The translations under genes were made by a program, and so were the position numbers. Source: Bacillota bacterium (GTDB lineage Bacteria; Bacillota; Clostridia; Christensenellales; Aristaeellaceae). Taken from it: a DNA stretch of 50,210 nt. The notes below the pieces were generated by a model. It ran no database searches. It saw only the letters and a program-made list of their open reading frames with translations, and was not told the DNA's origin. Positions 36,727 through 46,170 of this stretch are shown here, one piece after another (within the stretch, counting starts at the first letter, position 1; the number at the start of each line of letters is the position of its first letter). The stretch spans positions 1-50,210 of the forward strand of contig JAEZHM010000015.1 in the NCBI GenBank assembly GCA_023416585.1. The letters run 5' to 3'.

Positions 36727-36942
36727 ACTGTCAAACGGCATCCTTTTGAATATAAGAAAAATTCATTCCTGGGCCGGTTTGCACGTTTCTTGTAACATGC
36801 CTACTGTTTTTCCCATGCGCCTGCTTGTTTCTTTTATGGATTTTTGAGGAAACCGCCTTGACAGGCGCATGCATCTTTCATATACTGCAACCAGTCATCC
36901 TTGTATACAAAATACAGGATTGCATACGCAATGGAGGGCATC

Positions 36943-38874
36943 ATGAACCTGACGCAAAAAATACTCTCGGCCCATCTTGTGTCCGGAGACCTTATCCCCG
37001 GCCTGGAGATCGCCATCAAAATCGACCAGACGCTGACCCAGGACTCCACAGGCACAATGGCGTACCTGCAGTTCGAGGCCATGGGCGTAAAGCGCGTACG
37101 CACCAAAAAATCCGTGGCGTACATTGACCATAACACGCTGCAAACTGGCTTTGAAAACGCCGACGACCACAAGTACATTCAAACAACGGCCAAGAAGCAC
37201 GGCATTTATTGCTCCAAGCCAGGCAACGGCATTTGCCACCAGGTGCATCTGGAGCGCTTCGGAATCCCCGGACAGACACTGCTGGGCAGCGACAGCCACA
37301 CCCCCACCTGCGGCGGGCTGGGCATGATCGCCATCGGCGCCGGCGGACTGGATGTGGCGGTGGCCATGGGCGGCGGCGCTTATTATATCACCTGCCCGAA
37401 GGTGCTTGGCGTTATTCTTACGGGAAAGCTTCCGCCCTATGTCGCAGCCAAGGATATCATACTGGAAGTGCTGCGCCGTTTGACGGTAAAAGGCGGCGTA
37501 GGCCGGATACTGGAATATACAGGGGAAGGCGTATTATCCCTCTCCGTGCCGGAGCGGGCCACCATCGCCAACATGGGGGCGGAGCTGGGCGCCACCACCT
37601 CCGTCTTCCCCAGCGATGAAGTCACGCGCTCATTCCTGCGCGCCCAGGGCAGGGAGAGGGACTTTATTCCCCTTTCGCCTGACGATGGAGCGGCTTATGA
37701 TGAAACGATTACCATTGATCTAAACACCCTTGAGCCCCTGGCGGCCCGGCCGCACATGCCCGATAATGTGGCGCCGGTCAGTGAGATCGGTCCCATCCAT
37801 GTAGATCAGGTGTGCATCGGCTCCTGCACCAACTCCAGTTACCTGGATATGATGCGCGTGGCTGCCATCCTAAAGGGCAGAACGGTTCACCCGGATGTTT
37901 CCCTGGTGATTTCTCCGGGAAGCAAGCAGGTGCTTTCCATGCTTGCCGAAAACGGAGCGTTGGCGGATATGATCAAAGCCGGCGCCCGCATTCTGGAGTG
38001 TGCCTGCGGCCCCTGCATAGGCATGGGCCAAAGCCCTGCCACCGACGCCGTCAGCGTCCGCACAAACAACCGCAACTTCTTCGCCCGCTCCGGAACAAAA
38101 AGCGCCCAGGTATATCTTACAAGCTGCGAGGTAGCGGCGGCCACCGCGCTTAATGGCGTGCTTACCGACCCCAGGTCTTTGGACGTAAATCTTGACATCT
38201 CCCTGCCGGAATCGTTTCCTATCAATGACAATCTGATCCTGCCCCCCATTGAAGAAGGGCAGGAGGATATGGTGCAGGTGGTGCGCGGCCCTAACATTCA
38301 CCCCTTCCCCGTAAATAAACCACTGCCGGAACACTTGTCCGGGCCGGTACTCATTAAAATGGAAGACAACATCACCACCGACCACATCATGCCCTCCAAC
38401 GCAAAGCTCCTGCCCTACCGCAGCAATATCCCCTATCTGGCAGACTATTGCCTAACGCCCGTTGACCCGGACTTTCCCAAGAGGGCCAAAGCATCAGGCA
38501 GCGGCTTTTTGGTGGCCGGCCAAAACTATGGACAGGGCTCCAGCCGGGAGCATGCGGCGCTGGTGCCATTGTACTTGAATGTTAAAGGCGTTATCGCCAA
38601 GTCCTTTGCCCGCATCCATATGGCGAATCTCATCAACAACGGAATCCTGCCGCTGACGTTTATAGATGCAGGCGATTATGAGCGCATGGTAGAGGGGGAT
38701 GTGATCGTCTTCCCTGACTTAAGGGAACAAATTGAAAAGGGCGGGGATGTTTTCACCCTCGTCAACGAAACAAAGCACATCAGTTTTTTGGCAAGCCTTA
38801 CCCTCTCGCAAAGGCAGCGGAACATGATCCTGGCTGGCGGACTTTTGAACTATACGAGGAAGATGGGAGAATAA
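36943..38874 (+). CDS. acn: Aconitate hydratase
   Basis: A 643-residue cytoplasmic 4Fe-4S enzyme that converts citrate to isocitrate. Cluster cysteines are Cys295 (SCTNSS) and Cys355/Cys358 (CACGPC). GSDSHTPTCGG (115-125) and the C-terminal swivel-domain motif NYGQGSSREHA are also present. It is of the short type, near 640 residues, close to mitochondrial aconitase rather than the 890-residue AcnA. The ATG at 36943 has GGAGGG; a longer start at 36901 has none. No citrate synthase or isocitrate dehydrogenase is nearby, so it may serve glutamate synthesis. Confidence 0.93.
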   Translation: MNLTQKILSAHLVSGDLIPGLEIAIKIDQTLTQDSTGTMAYLQFEAMGVKRVRTKKSVAYIDHNTLQTGFENADDHKYIQTTAKKHGIYCSKPGNGICHQVHLERFGIPGQTLLGSDSHTPTCGGLGMIAIGAGGLDVAVAMGGGAYYITCPKVLGVILTGKLPPYVAAKDIILEVLRRLTVKGGVGRILEYTGEGVLSLSVPERATIANMGAELGATTSVFPSDEVTRSFLRAQGRERDFIPLSPDDGAAYDETITIDLNTLEPLAARPHMPDNVAPVSEIGPIHVDQVCIGSCTNSSYLDMMRVAAILKGRTVHPDVSLVISPGSKQVLSMLAENGALADMIKAGARILECACGPCIGMGQSPATDAVSVRTNNRNFFARSGTKSAQVYLTSCEVAAATALNGVLTDPRSLDVNLDISLPESFPINDNLILPPIEEGQEDMVQVVRGPNIHPFPVNKPLPEHLSGPVLIKMEDNITTDHIMPSNAKLLPYRSNIPYLADYCLTPVDPDFPKRAKASGSGFLVAGQNYGQGSSREHAALVPLYLNVKGVIAKSFARIHMANLINNGILPLTFIDAGDYERMVEGDVIVFPDLREQIEKGGDVFTLVNETKHISFLASLTLSQRQRNMILAGGLLNYTRKMGE

Positions 38875-39220
38875 ATAGCGCCATCAGGTATTCGAAAACA
38901 AGAATACGCCTGAATAATATATGAGCCTTCACTTGATGGGCTCCATCGCCTTGAACCGCCTGTGGCGGATAAAGCGAGGCGGAGGAGGCTGGCGAAATGA
39001 GCAGTACGACGATTGAGCCAGATGGAATAGGTGTCGTGCACGCCGGATGAGATGTTTTCTTGTAGCAGCCTGTTCACCAATAAGCACCTCATCAGTCTCC
39101 TTCGTCGACAGCTTCCCCTCAAGGGGAAGCCTTGGAACACGCGTCACTCTCAATATTTTTTTAGCAAATTGAACGAGGGAGCTACCTGCATAGCTCCCTC
39201 GTCATTTTGAATGGAAATCT
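38875..39220. repeat. Dispersed repeat and hairpin region
   Basis: No gene. It holds the right copy of the repeat seen at 1-170 (shared from about 39013), the CACCTCATC / CTTCCCCTC piece near 39085-39130, and a 12-base hairpin (39173-39184 and 39191-39202; arms ACGAGGGAGCTA / TAGCTCCCTCGT) that probably ends the minus-strand CHAP gene. Confidence 0.6.
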
Positions 39221-40180
39221 TTAGTCACTTGCCACAATCCAGTTCGCGGGATCCTGGTCCAGCCTGTTCTTGATTTCATCCTGCATGGCAAACTGCGTCT
39301 CCATATCCGCAATGCCGTTCACATGCTTTCCCGGCATATAATCCCGCTGGAAGGCACGTACGGCCGTAGTAGTTTTTCCGCCGAACACGCCGTCTACATC
39401 ATCCGCCTGTATCAATAAAAGCTCTTGCAGTTTCGTTTGCAGCTGGCGCACCTTTTCACCCTTGTTGCCGGGGCGCATAGTGACTTCCGCCACATCCTTC
39501 ACGGTGCCGTAGCCCAGGATCGTAGAATCGGAAAGCAGGTACTCGTTCCTTGCCACTTTGGAAGGATTGTTGCCCTCAATGACATGAATGACCACTTGAT
39601 TTTTTTCATTCACGTCGGTGTATTCCACCATGGCCACATGATCGGTATCCCGGCCGCTGCGCCATGTGAACCACATCCAATCGCCCGGCTGGGGGATATA
39701 TTCATTCCGGAGCATAGGCGCCTGTTTGCCAGGAAACCATTGGGCGCCCCAATCGTCGATGGTACCCCTTCTGTCTATATACCGGCCTTTCGCTATAAAC
39801 CAGTCACGGCCCACATTGCTGCCGCTGTACAAGGGATACTGTACCTTTAATAGGTTTGTGCCATAGCGCTGATCGGTCTGATCCACAGACCAGCACAAAA
39901 ACTCCGCGCACCATTCAGCATACGGGTCACCGGACCAATCGCCGTATTTCGTATAGCCATTTTTCTTTTCCGAATAGCCTATCTCTTCTGTTGCCACGGA
40001 TAATAGCAGGTCCACAAAAGATTTTTCGGGTGCCTCTGACGCCTGCGGCAGCGTAACTGTTTCAGCCGTCTCCTCAAGCACTGCGGCAGCCGGCGCAGAG
40101 GGGGTAGTCCCTTCCTCCGCCAGTGTACATGTCAGCATAAACATCAGGCTGACGGTAAGAAGCATAAACCCTCTGCTCAT
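39221..40180 (-). CDS. Secreted CHAP peptidase with peptidoglycan-binding domain
   Basis: A 319-residue exported cell-wall hydrolase. A signal peptide (about 1-21) is followed by a low-complexity linker, then a CHAP domain with Cys91 (AEWCAEF), His181 (TDHVAMV) and a third residue near 202-204 (IEGNN), and a PG_binding_1 domain at about 236-285. CHAP enzymes cut peptide bonds in peptidoglycan. The ATG is behind a perfect AAAGGAGGTG. It is separated by 75 bases from sfsA, on the same strand. Confidence 0.9.
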   Translation of the reverse strand: MSRGFMLLTVSLMFMLTCTLAEEGTTPSAPAAAVLEETAETVTLPQASEAPEKSFVDLLLSVATEEIGYSEKKNGYTKYGDWSGDPYAEWCAEFLCWSVDQTDQRYGTNLLKVQYPLYSGSNVGRDWFIAKGRYIDRRGTIDDWGAQWFPGKQAPMLRNEYIPQPGDWMWFTWRSGRDTDHVAMVEYTDVNEKNQVVIHVIEGNNPSKVARNEYLLSDSTILGYGTVKDVAEVTMRPGNKGEKVRQLQTKLQELLLIQADDVDGVFGGKTTTAVRAFQRDYMPGKHVNGIADMETQFAMQDEIKNRLDQDPANWIVASD

Positions 40181-40255
40181 GCTAACACCTCCTTTACTGC
40201 ATCTATGCTAACATAGTTTCGTATGCATACGCAACGGCAACTCTTAACAGGCAAA

Positions 40256-40936
40256 CTATACAAAAACAGGAACCGGCTCCCCCATGGTGAGTAAATCTTC
40301 CTGGATACGGCAGTCATACGCAAGCACATGGACGCCCGCATCCAAAGCTGTTTTCAGCGCCTTCGCAAAAGCGGGATCGGTTACCCCGTTCGGCGAAAAA
40401 CTGCGTACACCATGCATCTGGATCACAAAGAATGCATAACACTCAAAACCTTTGCGTACCGCTGCCGCAAGTTCCATCAAATGCTTCACACCCCTCTGGG
40501 TGGGCGCGTCAGGAAAGCGGGCATGACCGTTTTCCTCCAGCGTTACGCCTTTAACCTCAATAAGGCAGCGCTTGTCCTTCGTTTCCACATAAAAATCCAG
40601 CCTCGACTGCCCATAAACGTACTCGGGGCGGATGAGATGCGCATCAGGCAAAAAGCCTCCGCTCTCCGCCCATTCCCGAAATACCCGGTTGGGCGCCTGG
40701 CTGTCGATGTTGATGAGCTTGTCCTCTTTGTACACGGCAATGACATCGTATAACGTCTTGCGGGCGGGATTCAGGCCTGGAGCCAGTACCACTTGCGCGT
40801 CCGGCACAAACAGTTCCCGGCACCGGCCCGTGTTTTTCACATGGCAGACCGCCGTATCCCCATCCATAAGCACATGGGCAATAAAACGGTTGGGCCGGCT
40901 TTGAAACCGGCCCAATTTCACATTGTCATACCGCAC
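40256..40936 (-). CDS. sfsA: SfsA family protein (nuclease-like)
   Basis: A 226-residue SfsA (sugar fermentation stimulation A) protein, a family with an OB fold and an endonuclease-like domain. Visible pieces are RPNRFIAHV near the start, LINIDSQAPNR, SRLDFYVE and CLIEVKGVTL, whose acidic and lysine residues match a nuclease site. The start is GTG at 40934-40936, 10 bases after the VanW stop; an ATG nearby is out of frame. Role in the cell is not settled. Confidence 0.88.
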   Translation of the reverse strand: MRYDNVKLGRFQSRPNRFIAHVLMDGDTAVCHVKNTGRCRELFVPDAQVVLAPGLNPARKTLYDVIAVYKEDKLINIDSQAPNRVFREWAESGGFLPDAHLIRPEYVYGQSRLDFYVETKDKRCLIEVKGVTLEENGHARFPDAPTQRGVKHLMELAAAVRKGFECYAFFVIQMHGVRSFSPNGVTDPAFAKALKTALDAGVHVLAYDCRIQEDLLTMGEPVPVFV

Positions 40937-40945
40937 GGCCGCGCC

Positions 40946-41947
40946 TTACTGCTTCCAAATGCACATGAACAGCGCCCCATCCTGTGCGCTGGCCTCCATG
41001 CGTATAGGGAAATCATAGTCATTACGGAAACGCAGGTTCAGATCGTCACGGCCAACCGCAGCATCCATCCCATGCGGCAGGTACTTCGCCCCCGACGGGC
41101 CGTGGGGATGCCGGTATAAAATGGTAATGCCCGGCAGCTGCAGCAACACATTATACAGTGTGGAGGATACCTGGCAGGTGCCTCCGCCAGATCCAATCGC
41201 AGATCCTCCTTCAATTAAGATCGGCGCGGGAAAATAGCCGTTCCCACGGGTATAAGGGCCGATCTGCGCGTTGAAGTCCATTTCCTCCCCAGGAGCGAGC
41301 ACACGGTTTAACCGGTCACAGGCAACGCCAATGTTTTTCATGCGGCCGATATTGGCTGTCGTTTCTTCCACATGATAAAAGGAGGTGAAAGCCGCGATGG
41401 GTGTTTCCCCGCTGACCGGCGTATCGGTGGGCGATACAGGCGTCAGGTCTTTGAGCAGGCGGGTATCCACATACGCATATCTCTTCCAGTAAGGAATACG
41501 GGCCCAGCCGTCAGTAATGTCCAGTATGCTCAGCTTCGCGCCCGGCTGCAGCGTGACCTCCACAGCAGCATCCGCCTGCGGCGCGGTAAGAACCGGCGTC
41601 ACCTCCGCCGTTACAGCCGTATAGGTATGCTTAAAAACACCATAGGGGGGCGTATTCACAGGATCGAGCGGCGTAACTTTGTAGATACGGGGGCGCGCCA
41701 GGTATCCGGTTCCCCCCCCGTAACGGGCCAGCACCCATTCCGGGTCCACTTTCAAGATCTCCACCGAACTACCCTTCGGAATACGTGCCAAGACTTTGGC
41801 CGTAGTGCTCGCCTGTTCCCGCAAAGTACTGTCTTTGGAAACCAAAGCTGTATATAGCGGCTGCTCCGCGGCCAGTCCCGCAGGCAGCAAGCCCATAAGC
41901 AGCGTAAGCGCTGCAACTAAACCCAGCAACCTTTTTATGCACGACAT
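40946..41947 (-). CDS. VanW-family protein with SH3-like domains
   Basis: A 333-residue secreted protein. Signal peptide about 1-27; two bacterial SH3-like domains at about 32-85 and 108-170; VanW domain from about 195, with GGGTCQVSSTLYN as its hallmark. VanW proteins occur in cell-envelope and vancomycin-resistance clusters, but their activity is unknown; no van genes are present here. An AAGGAGA site precedes the ATG. It heads the VanW-sfsA-CHAP transcript. Confidence 0.88.
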   Translation of the reverse strand: MSCIKRLLGLVAALTLLMGLLPAGLAAEQPLYTALVSKDSTLREQASTTAKVLARIPKGSSVEILKVDPEWVLARYGGGTGYLARPRIYKVTPLDPVNTPPYGVFKHTYTAVTAEVTPVLTAPQADAAVEVTLQPGAKLSILDITDGWARIPYWKRYAYVDTRLLKDLTPVSPTDTPVSGETPIAAFTSFYHVEETTANIGRMKNIGVACDRLNRVLAPGEEMDFNAQIGPYTRGNGYFPAPILIEGGSAIGSGGGTCQVSSTLYNVLLQLPGITILYRHPHGPSGAKYLPHGMDAAVGRDDLNLRFRNDYDFPIRMEASAQDGALFMCIWKQ

Positions 41948-42139
41948 GGCATAGTCTCCTTTTTGCCTATGTTACCAATTTGATTATACCATCCATTTCC
42001 TCCCTAGCGCAAGATTTGGACGCATGGTTTTACAACCCAAACAGCTTGTGAGAAAATTGACAAATGCGTGCGGAATGCTGTTCAAAAAGGAGATCCTTTG
42101 ATATAATAAGCTGAATCGACGCAAGGAGGGTTTTTTTAC

Positions 42140-43069
42140 ATGCCACTTGTCAATACAAGGGAATTGTTTCGCAAGGCATACGAAGGCGGTTATGCCATTG
42201 GCGCTTTTAACGTCAATAATATGGAAATCATCCAGGGGATCACTGAAGGCGGCAAACTGGAAAACGCGCCGCTGATCCTGCAGGTTTCCGCAGGCGCACG
42301 CAAATATGCCAAGCACGTCTATCTGATGAAAATGATCGAGGCCGCCATCCTGGATACGGACCTGCCCATCGTGGTCCACCTGGATCACGGCCCGGATTTT
42401 GAAACCTGCAAAAGCTGTATCGACGGCGGGTTCACCAGCGTCATGATCGATGGAAGCCACCTGTCCTTTGAAGAAAACATCGCCCTCACGAAAAAAGTAG
42501 TGGAATACGCCCATGACCGCAACGTTACGGTAGAAGGCGAGCTGGGCCGCCTGGCCGGCGTGGAAGACGCCGTTGCCGTCAATGATGACGATGCCCGCTA
42601 TACCGATCCTGCCGAGGTGGAGGAGTTCGTTTCTCGTACCGGCGTTGACAGTCTGGCCATTGCCATCGGCACCAGCCATGGCGCCTTCAAGTTCAAGGGC
42701 GAGCCCCGGCTGCGCTTTGACATTCTGGAAAAGGTGGCCCAGAAGCTGCCCGGTTTCCCCATCGTGCTCCACGGCGCTTCCTCCGTTATCCCCGAATACG
42801 TTGACATGATCAACCAGTTCGGCGGCAATATGCCCGGCGCCCAGGGCGTGCCGGAAGATATGCTGCGCAAGGCCGCCCAGATGGCCGTGTGCAAGATCAA
42901 TATCGACAGCGATCTGCGCCTGGCCTTCACTGCGGTACTCCGCAAGCACTTTGCCGAGCATCCCGACCACTTCGATCCCCGCCAGTACCTGACCGACGCC
43001 CGCACCGCGCTGCGCGAAATGGTGCGCCATAAGATCGTAAGCGTCTTGGGCTGCAACGGAAAAGCGTAA
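42140..43069 (+). CDS. fba: Class II fructose-bisphosphate aldolase
   Basis: A 309-residue zinc-dependent aldolase that splits fructose 1,6-bisphosphate in glycolysis. HLDHG (80-84) carries the metal histidine and catalytic aspartate; VEGELGR, GTSHGAFK and VLHGASS complete the site. The ATG has AAGGAGGG. A -10 of TATAAT lies 29 bases upstream but the -35 is poor, and an AAAGGA/TCCTTT inverted repeat sits in the spacer. Own transcription unit. Confidence 0.95.
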   Translation: MPLVNTRELFRKAYEGGYAIGAFNVNNMEIIQGITEGGKLENAPLILQVSAGARKYAKHVYLMKMIEAAILDTDLPIVVHLDHGPDFETCKSCIDGGFTSVMIDGSHLSFEENIALTKKVVEYAHDRNVTVEGELGRLAGVEDAVAVNDDDARYTDPAEVEEFVSRTGVDSLAIAIGTSHGAFKFKGEPRLRFDILEKVAQKLPGFPIVLHGASSVIPEYVDMINQFGGNMPGAQGVPEDMLRKAAQMAVCKINIDSDLRLAFTAVLRKHFAEHPDHFDPRQYLTDARTALREMVRHKIVSVLGCNGKA

Positions 43070-43156
43070 GAAACACAGGGAGACCCCGCCTCCCCGGACC
43101 CTACCGTTCAAGGGATATCATCCCTTGAAAATCCTATTATCGGATAAAAAAATAAA

Positions 43157-43203
43157 ACCTGCTCCTTTCAGACAATGCGTAAGAGAAAGGGGCAGGTTTT
43201 TCT
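43157..43203 (+). terminator. Terminator after fba
   Basis: AACCTGCTCCTTTC and GAAAGGGGCAGGTT pair with one mismatch, followed by TTTCTTTC. Confidence 0.85.
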
Positions 43204-43295
43204 TTCAGTACGTCTATACCTGATCAGAACTGGATTACGTTGATGGATCTGATATCAGATGTGCATGTCTTCTTTATCCTATTGATATCCTCACG

Positions 43296-43322
43296 AGGCG
43301 GGCGATTATTAATCGCCCGCCT
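43296..43322. repeat. Palindromic intergenic repeat (12-base arms), second copy
   Basis: AGGCGGGCGATT and AATCGCCCGCCT flank an ATT loop; related to 2573-2599. The rest of the 43070-43424 spacer holds the fba terminator and a hairpin (CCTTTGGGA 43368-43376, TCCCAAAGG 43384-43392) after the anti-sigma gene. Confidence 0.7.
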
Positions 43323-43424
43323 AATTTGCCCGGTACAACCCAAATTCTTTTTTCTAAAGTTTGCATCCCTTTGGGATTTCACTTCCCAAAGGACCTTTCA
43401 ATTTTTGCCGTTGTCAAAAGTTTG

Positions 43425-44516
43425 CTATTTTGATGAAACACCCAAAGGGATGGGCACCAGCGCCCCATCTACAGACAAATAGATAGTATCCGGATATTTA
43501 CCGTTGGCCGTATACTCAACATAGTAAACGGTCCACAGATCGCCGTTATCCAGAAGGCGGCATTCCCTTGATCCTCCCGACTTTCCCACGCCTGGCAGCT
43601 GCTCTCCATTTTCATCTACCAGCCCCATTGGGCAAAAGCGGCCTTGCAGATCAAAAAGAACAAGACCTGCTTCCGCTGTATCCTCCAAAACCCCTTCCGG
43701 CACCATTGACGCCGGCATCTGCACCGCGTATTCAATGTAGGTATTGATAGGGGAAAAATGAAGGTCGGTAAACGTTACTGTACAACCATTCACCTGGGTG
43801 GACGGCGGCAGGGGAAGTGACCACTTGCCTTCCTCCGGAACAGGCAGGGTAAAGGAAATAGCATCTTCTTTGGGATAGCCATCAATATCAATGGATATCT
43901 CCATTGTCTCCTTGGGCTTTAGTATCATCGTTTCGCCCGTTATTCCATCCTCATATTCAAGGGCGCTGTCCACAAGATATTGATATTCCCCGGATGTGTC
44001 TCCAGGCTGAAAATCCATGGTACGAAGGCTCACCCGTTGCCCATTGATATTGATATACCCATGAGACAACTGCAAATCGTCCCAGGCATTGTCCAGCTCC
44101 CAGTTGGATCCCTCATAGACATTTTTGTACGTTCTGTCGCTTGAATCCTGCGCTAAGGAAGAAATGGAAAGCAGGATTTCCAAGACCCGCCCGTCATAGT
44201 ATGCCTCCTTGATTTTCACTTTCACCCTTTTTATTGTTTTTTCTGCCAGATCCACTGAAACCAGCGGCTCAACGTCCGGTAATGAGTAGTTGTTGGAAGC
44301 AGCCTTCAAGTGTCCAAAATTCAAAATCCCAAGCTGTGTAACTGCCAACGCAGCGCCTGCAAGCACCAACATCAGGCAGAGAATGGCTGCCAATATAAAA
44401 GACCATCTGCGTCGGCCGCCCGTCTTTTCCCGAATGCTGCCGGCCGCCATCCAAAGCGCATCGTGGCATTCCTGCGGGATTACCGGGTAGGCCTTTTGCA
44501 AATCCTCTCTTTTCAT
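43425..44516 (-). CDS. Membrane anti-sigma factor-like protein (DUF4179-like)
   Basis: A 363-residue protein with a short cytoplasmic N-terminus of about 37 residues, one membrane helix (about 38-60) and a large outside beta-rich part. This is the plan of DUF4179-type anti-sigma proteins, and it overlaps the sigma-factor stop by 4 bases (ATGA). It would hold the sigma factor at the membrane until an outside signal arrives. Assignment of the DUF number is tentative. Confidence 0.75.
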   Translation of the reverse strand: MKREDLQKAYPVIPQECHDALWMAAGSIREKTGGRRRWSFILAAILCLMLVLAGAALAVTQLGILNFGHLKAASNNYSLPDVEPLVSVDLAEKTIKRVKVKIKEAYYDGRVLEILLSISSLAQDSSDRTYKNVYEGSNWELDNAWDDLQLSHGYININGQRVSLRTMDFQPGDTSGEYQYLVDSALEYEDGITGETMILKPKETMEISIDIDGYPKEDAISFTLPVPEEGKWSLPLPPSTQVNGCTVTFTDLHFSPINTYIEYAVQMPASMVPEGVLEDTAEAGLVLFDLQGRFCPMGLVDENGEQLPGVGKSGGSRECRLLDNGDLWTVYYVEYTANGKYPDTIYLSVDGALVPIPLGVSSK

Positions 44517-44992
44517 TTGGATTGATCCTCCTTTTCATCGTCCAGTGAGAGCTTTAGCGCCTGTCTTGCCTGATACAGCCGCCCCCGCAGGGTGCTTTCC
44601 GGCAGGCGCAGCATGGAAGCCACCTCTTTGAGGGAATATCCTTCCATGTAGTGCAGCACTATCGGTAATCGCTGTTTCTCAGGCAACCGATCCAAAGCCT
44701 CCCGGACGCATGGATCAGGCGCGTCGTAAGCAGCCTCCGCTTTTACCTCAGGAAGAAGAATATACTTCCTTTGCCCACGCCGCATGGCCTTGCAGACGTT
44801 GATCAAAATCCGTGTAAGCCATGTGGCAAACAGCCTATCATCCCGCAAGGTATGCCTGGATGCCCATGCTTTAAGCACCGCCTCCTGTAAAGCATCCCTA
44901 CAGTCTTCATTGCTTTTAAGCAATGTTCTGGCTACACGGTAAAGCGTTTGCTCCTTTGCCATTACCTGTGCCGTAAACGATCGTTTGTCCAT
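44513..44992 (-). CDS. ECF-type RNA polymerase sigma factor
   Basis: A 159-residue sigma-70 relative with region 2 (LYRVARTLLKSNEDCRDALQEAVLKAW... FATWLTRILINVC) and region 4 (LPEKQRLPIVLHYMEGYSLKEVASMLRLPESTLRGRLYQARQAL). It lacks regions 1 and 3, as ECF sigmas do. The ribosome site (AAGGAAG, 13 bases away) is weak. The upstream 130 bases carry a GTAATGCATTAC palindrome (45030-45041), which may be part of its promoter control. Confidence 0.92.
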   Translation of the reverse strand: MDKRSFTAQVMAKEQTLYRVARTLLKSNEDCRDALQEAVLKAWASRHTLRDDRLFATWLTRILINVCKAMRRGQRKYILLPEVKAEAAYDAPDPCVREALDRLPEKQRLPIVLHYMEGYSLKEVASMLRLPESTLRGRLYQARQALKLSLDDEKEDQSK

Positions 44993-45029
44993 CTTCAGCT
45001 ATCTTCCTTGCTTAGAATTGCTTTGCTCT

Positions 45030-45058
45030 GTAATGCATTACGCCTATTAGATGGCGTA
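45030..45058 (-). promoter_or_regulatory. Palindromes upstream of the ECF sigma gene
   Basis: GTAATGCATTAC (45030-45041) is a perfect 12-base palindrome. TACGCC and GGCGTA (45039-45044 and 45053-45058) form a second inverted repeat that overlaps it. No standard ECF -35 (GGAAC-like) was seen; a target for autoregulation is only a possibility. Confidence 0.4.
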
Positions 45059-45072
45059 TCCCTGGAAAATAT

Positions 45073-45098
45073 CAAAAAGCCCGCGATTTTCCGCGGGC
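45073..45098 (-). terminator. Terminator after the CwlD-like amidase
   Basis: GCCCGCG and CGCGGGC with a six-base loop; on the minus strand followed by TTTTTG. It separates the amidase from the sigma operon. Confidence 0.85.
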
Positions 45099-45124
45099 TC
45101 GATTGATAAAACTTCATTTTCATG

Positions 45125-45931
45125 CTATGGCTGGCTTTCCATCAATCGCTTTGCTAACTGTACATACTCTGCCGCCCCTGCTGCAATGGCTTTGGCAATC
45201 TTCTGCTGATATTCGTCCGTGAGAAGCAGCTTTTCCTCCGCCGCGTTGGAAATGAAGCCGCATTCCACCAGCACAGAGGGGATGTCTAGCTGCAGTATGA
45301 AAAAATTCTCGGACTGGGCAATCCGCCTGTACTTGGGAGACAGTCCCTCAATCAGAGCATGCTGCATGATCCCTGCCAGAAGGCGGCCTTCATTCTTTCC
45401 CTTGCGGAAGAAAACCTGCGGCCCCGACTGGCCTCGGTTGCGGAACTCATTCATGTGGATGCTGATCACCATCGTGCAGCCTTCATCTTTGATCAATTGA
45501 ATACGCCGCTCCATATCCTGGCGCTTTTTCGTGCTGCCCTTTGGCTTTTCTTCATCACACAACGCATAATCCGCCGTTCGTGTGAGCACAACTCGCGCTC
45601 CCAGATCCTCCATCAGCGTGACGGCCTTCTGCGCCACCGCCATGTTGATCACTTTTTCCCATATGCCGCTGTCCCGTGCCTTGGCGCCGCCGTCATAGCC
45701 GCCATGGCCGGGATCTATACATATCACTTCCCCTTCCAGGGGCAGCGCCTCGGAAGCGGAAGTATTCTCGGCCGGACGGGCAGGAACTGCAGGCCGCGAT
45801 GGGTAGGCCCCGTTTCCAAGCTGCAAATACCCTCCCACCCCTATTAGTACCAAAAGAAAAGCCCCGCATAGGCCAAGGGTAATGAACCGACGTTTTACGA
45901 AATCGTGACGCGGCTTCGTCACTTTTTCCAC
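45125..45931 (-). CDS. N-acetylmuramoyl-L-alanine amidase (CwlD-like)
   Basis: A 268-residue amidase_3 enzyme that cleaves the bond between muramic acid and peptide in peptidoglycan. The metal site is His76 (IDPGHGG), Glu92 (GIWEK), His159 (SIHMN), with catalytic Glu223 (VECGF). A membrane anchor (about 16-35) puts the domain outside. In spore formers CwlD makes muramic-lactam; that role is only suggested. GTG 45931 is very near its AAAGGA site; the GTG at 45922 has a better 10-base spacing and is a possible start. Confidence 0.9.
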   Translation of the reverse strand: MEKVTKPRHDFVKRRFITLGLCGAFLLVLIGVGGYLQLGNGAYPSRPAVPARPAENTSASEALPLEGEVICIDPGHGGYDGGAKARDSGIWEKVINMAVAQKAVTLMEDLGARVVLTRTADYALCDEEKPKGSTKKRQDMERRIQLIKDEGCTMVISIHMNEFRNRGQSGPQVFFRKGKNEGRLLAGIMQHALIEGLSPKYRRIAQSENFFILQLDIPSVLVECGFISNAAEEKLLLTDEYQQKIAKAIAAGAAEYVQLAKRLMESQP

Positions 45932-46170
45932 ATCCTTTCCCTGCGTTATCCTATGCCTTCTCCCCCCCGGCTATGTCCGCATGAACATGCGTAAAGTTGC
46001 GTATGCAATTGTTGCATGCAAAACAGTTTTCTCATCGCCTTTCGCAAAATGCCTTGTCCTTCGTGGTTTTTTGACATGAACTGCATACTGTGCTGAGGGT
46101 ATGCATTGTATATGCCGGGTATGCTTAGCCTGTATATGATGATGAAAGCAAAAGTGTTGTTCCAGCGGAC

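Noticed and set aside
42060..42139. A strong fba promoter
   Set aside because: Only a TATAAT -10 is convincing; the -35 match is poor, so it is mentioned under fba and not listed separately.
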